From Acanthaster planci (lineage: Eukaryota; Echinodermata; Asteroidea; Valvatida; Acanthasteridae): a stretch of 64,000 nucleotides of DNA. The notes under the pieces were generated by a model. The model worked only from the letters and a program-made list of their open reading frames with translations. It was not told the origin of the DNA and made no database searches. This document shows positions 42,291 through 53,697 of the stretch, in pieces (the first letter of the stretch is position 1; the number at the start of each line of letters is the position of its first letter). Made by a program: the position numbers and the translations under genes. The DNA lies in contig NW_019091593.1 in NCBI RefSeq assembly GCF_001949145.1, forward strand, positions 156,101-220,100. The letters are read 5' to 3'.

Positions 42291-45200
42291 CCGCACTTTG
42301 TCCAGTTTAACTCATACTGGCAATAACTACTGGCAATTTGGCACAAAAAGAAGGTGTTGTTAGACATTAGTATATCTTTGTTATTGACTTTGAGTTCATA
42401 TGAGAGAAACAAAAGATATCTCTGGAAAAAATACTTTATCCTAAAAATACTTAAGAGGACTTGAAGGGTTTGGCTTCATTCATGAAAGGAAAACGTTATT
42501 TTTGCTGTTGTCTGGAAACGTTTTATATTCTTTGCATTCAATTTTTAGTTTGATCGAGTTCACACAACCCCCCCCCAAATATCAACATACAACATCATAT
42601 TTTCCACAGGCCAGACTCAAAAGCGGATAATCTTTTCTGTTCAAGTGGATAATTTTCAGACCATTAAAATGAGTTGCCGACATACACCAACGAATTGCGA
42701 AGATTCTTTCAAGGTTACGCCGTACTGCACCACCAGTGACCGGCAGCATACCTTGCCTTTATATGACAGAGAGGCGGAATAACTTTGATCATGGTGTTGT
42801 TGACTTTTTTCTCACCTCTCTTAGTGTGCCAGTGGTACATAAAGCGCATTTCTTTCTGCATATTCCCACTAAATGGCGCCTTGTTTCCCCAGCCGTGAAA
42901 ATTACATCCACTGTATGAACAGAGGCGTCTGTACTGGGCAGGGCCGTTGTTACTGTAACACTGTGACAGTCCATTTCAGTGTTCGGTATTTGGCGCTTTT
43001 AAAAGCACGACAGATTCAGTTATGACTGTTTAGAGGGGTTGAAATTTCTTAGTCGTTACTCAGCGATGTAACACTGAGTTAAATAGAGGGCACTATCGGG
43101 GTTGCAAAATAAAAGACTTGATAAGCTCACTCTTTCAACGATCTTGGGTCTGGTATCTTTGTCACAGATGAGTCCTGTTTACCTTCATCGTCAATCCTCG
43201 AATAAGAAGGTCAGAAAACTCACATCTGTCTAATCTGATTTGCCTTGGACGTTATAAATTTGAGTACTGTTCCACATTAACCGCAGCATCACTGCTCTTT
43301 TGGCTGCAACGCGTGATACGCTCTCCGTCATTGAGCGCGGCTCTGCATCGATCGTAGTTTCCCTACTCCACGTTCCCTGGTTGGTACTTTTTTGATGGCT
43401 GACTGGCAGGTGCTTATTTCCTAACCCTGGGTGTTCCCGCTGGCTAGACGTAAGCATAACAGTAACACTCTTCATTCACCGCTGGCCTCCTCTCTCAGCA
43501 GCACCACCCAGACAGCACACTATACGGTACGGCTTACAGCCGACTGCGAGGCATCTAACTGCTCACTTGCACAATAATGTTTTTTTCAAAAGAGTCTTTT
43601 TTGGAGAACTCGCCTCAATGTAAAGCCTCTGTGCAGATGTTCTGAGGTATACTGCATGGGTATTGCTACTAGCAGGAGTGTCCATGTGCATCTACACAGC
43701 CTTCATCAGCTGGAATTGCTAACATTATGCGAAGTCACAAAACACAAACCGTTTCATAAGCGGATCAAGCGAATGCTCAGTTTGCGCTATTGATTTTACT
43801 GTCTAATATTCACACCAAGTAATGTACTGGGACGGTTTCAGACTGTGCCGAAGTGGCAGGTATGCCCCCTCGGTATGGTCACGTCAGTATTTTTCCCGTG
43901 ATGTCGTGCCTGGTGCTCCCGTTTGATGTCTGTGTCTGACGCAAGTCCATTGTGTCCTGGTCTAATACAAGACATTACTACTGTCCCTTTTGCCAGTTTT
44001 CTCGTGCGATATGTGCACTGTCCTTGTTTCTTATGCTAAATTTCTGTTCTGGACATTACGGGAAACCGTCGAAACAAATCCTTAAATTGCGGGTAATTAA
44101 ATTTGTTAAAATTAAATCTGGCCTTTGTTTCTTCACACCATAACCGAGATAGAGGCGTTGGTGCTGGGAAAAGTTCAACTTGAGGGTGCTTTAAAATGAT
44201 GTCATCGTTACATTTTCTAAACCAGTTTAATTCGATAAGACAATACGTGTCCACTCAAAATGCAGACAGAAATCAGAGTTTGTTTCAATCAAGGGAAATA
44301 TGGGGGGGGGGGAGAAGCAACTGTCTGACTCTTGAAGGCAAAACAAAGAGGGTGTTCCGTCCCCTCCAACCCACTACAGGGATTTACCAGCCTCTCTCGC
44401 AGTCCCTGTTCCCATGGGTGATTAATCCCCTTCAAATATGGCCAATTCTTTCTTCAGAAAGAGGCAGGCCAGAGGCTTTGACGGATACGCCCTATTACAT
44501 TTCTGTATATGTCGAACCCCGGTTCTATAATATCTGCAACATGGCCGGCTTGCTGTGAATATTGGAAATGTGGCCGGTGATCCAAAAACCCTAGTTGAAA
44601 GTAGCGGAACTAAGCACAGACTGCCGTATGATGTGTGCGCACTGCGCGGGCCAGCCCCAAGCTATGAGTTGAGCTGTCGGAAATGGAGTCATTCCTCTTA
44701 AGACCGCCCGAAGACAATTTTTATGTGGATTTTCATCGCCTTTAAAGTTTTCTTTAAGAAGTGAGGTGCACGTGCAATGCTTGACTTCACAACAAAAGAC
44801 AGAAAAGTGGAAGTGTCCAGATCTACTAGTCTCCTGAACCTGAGCACCAATGTGCTCTTTATGTCTAAAAACTGCACACTTTTTACTTGCCCAGGCCGAA
44901 GACAGCACCACACCTGTGATTGGTGCAGGAGATAGGAATCAAAAGTACTACAGTTAAGTGTTTTAGCATAAGTACTCTAAAACCTGAACTTCAGCACAAG
45001 TGCCGTGAATTCTCCTAGATACAAAACCACGAGTTAGAGGTTACATTAATGAGCATGATGGGAAGTCGTCCTTTTGCAATTGAACCTAGCGAACATTTAC
45101 ATATGTAAAAAGTACGAATTTTGCACATACATGTATATGGATACACTTGCAGGCACTGGTGTCACCATAGGGGGCCTATGTCCAATTATCGAAACGTTGT

Positions 45201-48200
45201 TATACAAGTATTAGGTTATATAGAAGATTTCTTTAACATGCTGTCTTTTCAGAACACAAAAACACTTATCTCATGGTCTTCGAGAATTTGAGGCTGTCGG
45301 GCACATGCATGTACATGCATCGCCTGTCCCCTATTTGTAACAGAAAAAAATCGCCAGGAGGAATCGAGACACAGTCTGGCCATTTCGCAAGAAAGATCTA
45401 GCCCTAACAATCGAGAAATCTGACGCTAATGGAATAATTGGCCAATATCTCTAATGTCAGGGACATTCTTGGCTCCCTGGGAGACAAGTCGCATTCGGTT
45501 TGCAAGTCGGTTCCGTGAAGACTTCGACAAGCGCCATCATGTCATCGGACTTGCTACAGAAGAAGGGGGCAGAACTTTCATTGCCACTTTTTTTTCGTAT
45601 TTTCCCAAAGTTTCACTCCTGCCGTGCGTTTGAAAAAACACACAAGAGTTCGTCGCTCAAAGTCTTCTTGGAAGGCCTGGTAAAGTCTCTGGAAAGAAGG
45701 CGAAAGTGACTCATTTTGTACTGTAATCTGTCGAGGAACACGGTTTTGCTATGGAAGAGATTGGTCAGGTATATATCTATACGTGAGATCTTTTAAGTCT
45801 ACATCTAATCCCCCATTTTACCGTGGACATCGCGTAATAGATATGTCTCCACATTACCAATGCTTCAGAAGTGGTGCAGGTTATCGTCAGGATCGCCTTT
45901 AGACAGAGGGCGAGCAACCTCTTTCTAGGAGCGCCCACTTTGTCGCACTGAACCAATGCACTTGCCACCTCAACCAAAACCGGATATCTGAAAGGCAAAG
46001 GCTTTACATCTAATAAACATTTTAGTAGGAAACAAGAGGAGAAAAAAGGCAGGATTCTCGTGAATTTACATGCAAACTATGTATGAAAATATTTTGTTGC
46101 ATCCATTGTCAAATTATCTTCATTTACAACCACTTTCAATCAACTTTGTTCTATAATTGCAAAATCAAATATTTTTTTGACTTACGTTTTGCAAGTCATC
46201 TCCTGAAAAATGAAAGTGTGAAACAAAAAAGAAAAATACACAGCTGTATGATGTCTGGTAAATGAATGCAGACACTGGTGTCTAGATTTCTGGGTCGCCG
46301 AGCGCTACCAGCGCGGCTGGGTACCGTCGGTCGATCCTGAAAGTTCATTTGCAATGCCTGGCTTTCTTCTTGGACTTGAAGAAAAGTTCAAGAGAAGCAG
46401 AGCAAGAAACAGCCAGCTATGATTTTGTAAAAAGAAGAATATGCATGAAAAAAATCTTAAACCTATTAAGGGAAATATTGTTCTTAGTCTACACACTGCA
46501 GTATGTAATACGTACCCGGTAGTACTTTGAGTGATGTGACACCGGGTAATTTTCGAGGCGACCCCTGCAAGGCTTTTTTTTAAATAACAAAATTAAGATG
46601 TGTCGGAATAGAGGCAAGCATTAAATTTAGACTTCCCTCAATATCCTGCAATAACTGTTTGTAATTTCCTGCTTTTTGCAAAAATGTCAAAAGAAAGTGT
46701 AAATCATGAATTAAATGTTGACTCTGGTTCATGTCAATGGATATTCAAAACGAATCAGATATTTTACAGAATCTAACGTTGAAAACACAAATGAGGGCGT
46801 CTTTATCTCACTGTCCTGTGTATCTTTATTTCAGTAACACGGTTTTCCCTTTGTAGAATAATTCCACTCATGCTTTTGACCTACTGAAGCCATAGAGACC
46901 AGACAATTTAGTATAAAGTTTTTTCAAATGTCAGGATGAAAGAGTTTTGCAAAAGAAAAACCCTAGAGTGGAAAACGGCTCTCTGCACGAATTTCGCTCT
47001 GTAAAGTCTTGTCTCTCGTTTCCAAGGATGGAGAGCATTTCCACTCTGGAAATAAAATAATCTAAACTCATTTGTTTTCATCTTATGCTGATAACAAGTT
47101 ATGTTCTCTTAATGAAATTGGTATATTAAATCAAGAGTTGTTCATGGAGAAAGCTTCTCGTTTTGAAGGAGAACTCACAGACAGCCACTGCTGGCTGGAT
47201 TGCGATGGGCAAGAAAACCCTGAATGTATTCCGACCGTACAAAGACTGTGAATACTAATAGGCACAAACATATTTACATCCGAACACTGATACGACGGTA
47301 ACTAGATAAGACGTTAGGATAACGATTGCATAACGATGATTTGTCCGTTTTTGTCACTTGTGGTTTGGGGCCTCTCATTGGAATGAACTTTTTGCGAATG
47401 GTATACTCATAGATATCGGTCCTACTTTGAACTTCTTAGTGGGTCTTCTAAACGGACAGTCACTTGTGTTGTTCATGGAAGCGGAAGGTTAAAATGTTCG
47501 GTAGCCTTTAAATTTGAAGTTTAAATCGAAGATCAACATGCCCTAGCTCCGCAGTTCTCGTTGTTTTCAATATTGCGGAACATCTTAGTTTTTCATTTGG
47601 AATTCTAAATTTTAGCAATCTATCATTTGATGCAACTGCTTCCTTATTTTGTGAGGGGTATGTATATATCTTCAGTGACATGACCGGGCCTGAGGGGTCA
47701 CAACCCAGCCCCAGGTCATAACTGGCCGGAGCCAGGCTGTCTTTACCGCCACGACCTCAGCTATGTACCCCAGGCCAACTCACCGTTTGTAGTCGCCACT
47801 CGATACAAATTACCGCGCCAACACAAGACACAGGTGGTAACGAGAGGTGTTACGTTGTGGCCGCGCACCCGCGAGGGCAACTGCTTCCGAACGACCCTCT
47901 ACCGAGTCAGAACATGATCCATCATAAATTCAGCACCTATTTGAGGAGTCTAGTCGGGAAAAAAGTTGACCGTATCTGGTTACTTGAGGGGCCCTCTGCG
48001 TGTGTCACGAGCTTTTAACTTCGAGTTGTTTCGGATGTTCAGCAAATTGCAGCAAAAAGGACACCGATTCTCCTTGCTCTGGCGCATGATTCAGCGCCCA
48101 GCCTGGGCGGCGGTAAATTTGCAGGTGGGGCTGTTTGTCGGGAACTGCTTCATGGAATACATCCCCGCTGGGAATTTGTTCGAAAATTGCCAAACGCCCA

Positions 48201-48326
48201 TTCTTCGTGGATGCAAAGCATGACATCATGACAAACATTCGGGTTCAGGCAGGGTTGATGGCCTGAGAACAAATCGGTATCGCAACTTTAGTTCACGATG
48301 GACACGCAAAAGGCTGCCTAGTCCAG
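42291..48326. other. Intergenic, no gene recognised
   Basis: AT-rich with a GC-rich island at about 47660-47900 that includes nuclear-receptor half-sites (see findings). No frame with recognisable domain content. A partial CTCF-like word lies at about 43083. Confidence 0.5.
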
Positions 48327-48922
48327 CTTTTGCGAGTTAAATTTGAAAAAAATCTGGTACACTGAGTTCTTTAAATCACATGACCACAACAATGTGAATC
48401 CTCCATACTAAAGACAATGTTTCTATACGTCGAGATTCGGGGCAAGCTTTTGCCTAACCATATAAGAGATGCCTTCCACCAATACACTGTTTACAATGGA
48501 TAAAACAGGGCACAAAGGAACCAGTCCATTCCAGGGATGGTGATCGCTATGCAAAAGCTTGCCTGGAATCACGACGTATAGCAACAGTGTCTTTATAGTC
48601 TGGAGAATATTTCCAAACAGGTCACTTGGGAGACATTTCAATGTCTCTCTAATGCTCCAAATACCAAAAGGAGGAAAAATTTTTGTCCACATTTTAAGAG
48701 ATGATAGATTAGGGTCTGAAAGGAAAATATGCAAAGTTTGGTTAAGATCGGATCAGGGAATATTGAATTATGGGAGGTAAAGTTTGAAAAATTTTGTGCA
48801 CGTTCCTATGGGAATGTCTCCCAAGTGACCCATTTTCGGTAATAAGAATTCAAATTAATATGTTTATATGATATCAGATAACTCATTGTATACCCGTTTT
48901 TATTCAAATTTACCTCACGAAA
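48327..48922. mobile_element. Composite fold-back MITE, family A, long copy
   Basis: The outer terminal inverted repeats (about 48327-48360 and 48886-48922) match the short copy at 158-361. Inside lie two further inverted repeats: 48401-48453 with 48551-48604 (GGCAAGCTTTTGC against GCAAAAGCTTGCC), and 48619-48638 with 48812-48830 (GGTCACTTGGGAGACATT against its complement). The single strand could therefore fold into a three-hairpin cloverleaf. Non-coding. Confidence 0.8.
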
Positions 48923-51900
48923 GGTTCAGTCCTCCGTTTTGTCCTTGAACGACTTCGCATCGTGTTGTGAGACGTTTATCTTCAAGTTTGCATTCAAAAC
49001 AAAATCTCTCGTTGGTAATTTTTGCAGAACCACCTGTTTCTGCTCAGGTTTGAAAGTCAACAGGCCTGTACTAAGACCTTTCATTTGCAGAAAAGAGGAG
49101 AGACTGAAATTGGCTGCAATTCGTTGATCGGTACGTTTCGTTAGGGAACTTATTCTCAAGCGCAGCATTAACCGATAAAAGCTCACCATACCGGCCACAG
49201 TTTATCTCCGGTTTATTTAAAATCAGAAAAACGTTGTCTTTTTCCCAAATTCTCTTTTGCAAGCATGCGCTCTACAGCTGCTGCCGGTACTCCTTTTTGA
49301 ATGGGATGAAACAAAAAAGGGAAAGTGGCGTACTTAAAGACATGACATTATTAACAGAGTACCAAAATTGGGTTGCACCGATTGGCTTCACAGTGAAGCA
49401 GGCCGCAGCACTCAACTAGAAACAAAACAGACAGCTGACACACGCTTATTTCGGAAGTCACATTCCAGATGTCGGCAGCAATTCGGAACAGCGATTTGTC
49501 TTACTTTCAAACCCTGACTGTTTATTCCCGCAAAAGAAGTTTGTTCTTATGACACACCACAATCAATCATGCGTGACTATAATTACTTCAAAACATTTCC
49601 AATTTAAAACAATGGTGTCTACAGCCTTTGAGTGCCTCTATGAATCATGGCCTGCCGGTTCCATGTACCATTCTCAGCAGCCGAACCAGCTAGGACGGCT
49701 TTGGGTGACATCCCGCCATTTTTTACACTAATCGGTCATGTACAGCTCTCGGCGTCAATTTGTTCATTTCCTGCATAATGTGAAACACGGTGCCGAGCTA
49801 GCCCGGGGTCTTTTTATTTGGGGCTGGCTGCTTGCTCTTGGCGCGGATCATTGTGGAACAAAGGTTGGATATGGGCAAACGTGAAGCCTAAACTTTAAAG
49901 GGAAAAGAACCCCCCTCCTATTTTTTACCACACTTCCCCCTGAGCCTGCTTCCATTTTTGGCCTCACCTGATAAGAAAAAGGCCACTGAGAAACACAAAA
50001 GAGACGACGCTTCAGTAATGTTAAAGGCTGCGGCGACTGATGATACAGTTACGACACACTGCCCCGAATGGCTGTTTGCCCAGTTTAGGAGTGGTTTTGT
50101 GGATTCAACAGCGAACTAAACCCGATGATTATTAACGACTGCGTTAAGGGTGCAGACAACTAATTCAAGGGAGAATTTCTGACCAGCTCATTAGCATTAA
50201 AAGTGTCCCCCACAGTATCTTTTGAAAAAGGAGATTGTTTGGCTCCCAAAATGGTGAGATTGTGTAAATCGTTGCCAGGATCAACTCCCTGGGTCTTCAT
50301 ATGAGAGCAGAAGGGCTAAAAAGTACGGTTGAAAAATGGTCCTAAGTGCCCGAGAAAGTTGAGGGNNNNNNNNNNNNNNNNNNNNNNNNNNNNNNNNNNN
50401 NNNNNNNNNNNNNNNNNNNNNNNNNNNNNNNNNNNNNNNNNNNNNNNNNNNNNNNNNNNNNNNNNNNNNNNNNNNNNNNNNNNNNNNNNNNNNNNNNNNN
50501 NNNNNNNNNNNNNNNNNNNNNNNNNNNNNNNNNNNNNNNNNNNNNNNNNNNNNNNNNNNNNNNNNNNNNNNNNNNNNNNNNNNNNNNGCCCTGAACGGTA
50601 CTGATTTTACACTGTTTTCAGTGGGACTTGAATTAGTGGACTGTACCCTTAACATCAAGGTAAATCCTAGATTCCGTGCAGTGCTGGATAAGAGGCCACC
50701 ATACGCTTGTTGGCCTAAGTGGAAAACATACTCACGAAAGCGAAACGAACCCTGTATCATGGAAATAGTCTTGCTTCTGGCATCACGGGGAATATTTATT
50801 TTACGTTATGAAAGATGACCTAGTTAAGGTGCTTGCTTAGTCGTATGAATTGAGGAGAACAAAAACCCGCTACTTCAGGAAGATCTGGTTTTCAAAGAAA
50901 TAATACCTTACGAAATTATAAATAGAAATTCTGATTTCCGAGAGTCCAATCTGTTCAACTGTGAGCAGTTCCGAGGGGTGCACCCCTAAGAATACATTCC
51001 CGTATACACAAATGATAAATCCTTATACTTCAAACTTATTTTGAAAATACTCACAACTCTCACAATTGTTCAGGCTGGACAGAAAAATGATGTTTGACAT
51101 GTCCTCTTTCATTTTACTTTCAATTTTTAGTGGGTTGGCCGATAAATTTTTGAGAAATTTTCACCCAATGCAGACCATCCCTAAAATGAAGGAAATATAC
51201 TGACCAGAAAAGTAGCCATTTTGAAAATGCATCCCTCTGCAAAAACGGCTAAATATCGCCATTTTCGGACCTGATTGCATCCAAATTACTCAGTATTGGA
51301 AGCCAGGGGTTCAGTGCCATATTTCTTCAATCCCCCAATTCCATGGCTCTCAGGATTCTCTAACATAAAATATTTTGAGTGTATAAATTTATTAATGAGC
51401 TTGGCAGACATATTTCTAGCCCATTTACGTGGGTGTACTCCGAGCGTTGAATCTTCAGCACAGTGTTACCAACATCGGATGAAACACACACCCGCCATTA
51501 CACCCAAGTGAACAGAACACACAAAAGCGCATCCCGAGTACAGTCCGTGAAACGTTTCCGAGGTGAGCGAACCACATAGGTGTCAAAAGACGGTCCAGAT
51601 TTAATTAAGGATTACCCCATCGCGCCGGCAGCTTGAAAGGGCCGCGGTCGGGCCCTGTTTTGTTGCGCCTAATTGAGAAATTCTTGCCGGTTTAGCTGGC
51701 TTATTCAGTTCCCCCTTTTGGGACGTATTATACCCAGAGTAAACTTGTTATTGCTGTCTGTGCAAAAAGCAGAACCATAACGGGAGCAACAGGTCGGCAA
51801 GTTGATCGGCGTATAGATCGTCACTGTTCCATTCACAGAGCTGGGAAAGTTAAGCCCGCCAATTTCGTAAAACCGGAACTGATGTCGTCTTGTTTGATAA

Positions 51901-53180
51901 TCTCAATCTTAGGCGAGGAATGCCCTGAAGGTTGATGACTTGCGGTACAAGGGAGGAAAGAGATGGAAGGGGTCATGTTCGTCCATGGAACTTTCTTTCA
52001 AGAAACGTGCGACAAAATCAGCGATTGGGTCTACGTTATCGTGATTCAAAAATAATTGGTAAATGAAAACACAAACTGTCGAACGCATGAGTCTGTGAAT
52101 ACAGTGGCTCTAATATGACATTACAATTAAATATAAGGCCTACGTATACGTAACGATGATTACCAATGATAAAATACATAAAACATAGAAACAAAGAAAA
52201 AATTCTGACACAACTTAATTTCATTACAACTCAGTTTTGCTTGTGTGTAGTTGGCCATTGCAGGGTTTCCCAGACGTTTATCATTTTCGAAAAAGAAAAT
52301 CTAAATTTTCCCACATTTCCACTTACACATGTAATTAAGAGGCAATGCAGTTGTGCATCTGTTGGCAAAAAGTAGGAAAGTTCTCTAACTCTAAAGTCCT
52401 GCGGACCAAGTATAATGAGCTTTCTTCACATATTTTAACAGAAATAAAAAAGACACCCTGCTCTTGTCTTACACAATAGTCAGCAAATTAGACTACTAAA
52501 TAAAAACGTCCACTGAAAATAACTATACATTTTTATTATTTATTGAGTACTGAGTGCTCGGATATAACAGAGCCTAGATTCTACCTCGATACGCTGTTGT
52601 CAGTAGGCCTACTTCATTGATCAGATATTCGATTTATCCTCAAGTTTCTTCCATTGAAGCGATTCTTGGTGTTGATACTTGTGCCACGAGGCCTCATACT
52701 TGCATTCTTTAGCGGTAACCGATTATTCAGACCACTCAGGGTAAAGTCTTCCAAAAATACCGTTAACTGATTTTTGTTTGGGGCCCTATATGAATTTTCT
52801 TTGACAGATCGGTAATAATTAAGCAGGCGTCATTCTGCACCCCCAGCGAAGATTTCGGAAATATATTTGTTATGACGTCGATTGCAAGAAAATATGAATG
52901 ATAGCTGTCTACAACCTCGTAACCAACTAGAATCTTGGTTCCCTTGAAGTTACATCAATTCACAAACGCACTTTAACGATTTGTTGGTAAAACAACGGCA
53001 GCTAATCTTTATTTGTTCTTGTCACATACACTGCACCTTTACAAATGGCGAAACACAAATTGTTTATAAGTACCGTTTCCAGTCCAGACGACATAAACCG
53101 GCCAAAGGACATATAAATGGCCCTATAGAACTAATTATCCTGGGGATGCCCAGCGCCTCTTGAAACAATATCCCCGTAGG
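48923..53180. other. Intergenic 5' of Wnt7, no gene recognised
   Basis: Contains the 222 bp gap, a perfect 14 bp palindrome AGGGGTGCACCCCT (50974-50987) and a homeodomain-type cluster TTAATTAAGGATTA (51601-51614). No coding signal. Confidence 0.5.
50366..50587. other. Assembly gap (222 N)
   Basis: A run of N. The reading frames reported across it are artefacts. Confidence 0.99.
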
Positions 53181-53697
53181 TCATACAGTTTGGACAGGTA
53201 AACCAATAATAATTATGCAAACAAAAGCTTTCAGGTTGCGCTGTCGGCACCTCAGAGCGGCCGAACAAAGCCCGGTGAATTCCGACATTACCCGGCCAAA
53301 CATGGGGTGAAAAACAGGGGGAGTATTACAAAGGAGGCCCAGCACGAGGGCAAACGGTGATCGCGCCTCGGAGCAAACGGCGCGCCGAGTCGGGATACCT
53401 TTTTGAAGAGGCATGCCGGGGTTTAGGGAAACCGCACACAACCAGCCAATCACGGGGAGTGTTTGGACAACTCACTGCCTGCTGAGATAGCCCCAGCTTT
53501 TCTAATCACTAGGCGGACAAGACCAACAAAAAAATCTCAGTGCTCGTAAATTAGCCACCGGCATTCGATCAAGCAACGTTGCGCTGGAAAGCCAGTCGCC
53601 AGTTACAGTGTCAAAGGCAAGCATACACCGCCGGTAGTCTCCAAGCAACTTTGCCCTCAGAAGTCAACCGAATGGAACTATAAACCTACGGGTAGCC
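53181..53697 (+). promoter_or_regulatory. Probable Wnt7 promoter / 5' UTR region
   Basis: The 500 bp before the Wnt7 ATG is markedly richer in G+C and CpG than its surroundings (for example CGGCGCGCCGAG near 53379). It holds a CCAAT motif in CAGCCAATCACGG (about 53440-53452) and an octamer-like ATTATGCAAAC (about 53211-53221). TATAAA at about 53679 is only 19 bp before the ATG and is probably within the 5' UTR. The transcription start is not determined. Confidence 0.4.

Noticed and set aside
43502-43510. CACCACCCA, one mismatch from the GLI consensus
   Set aside because: Single isolated imperfect site.
50281-50760. Long frames through the N run
   Set aside because: Artefact of translating N.
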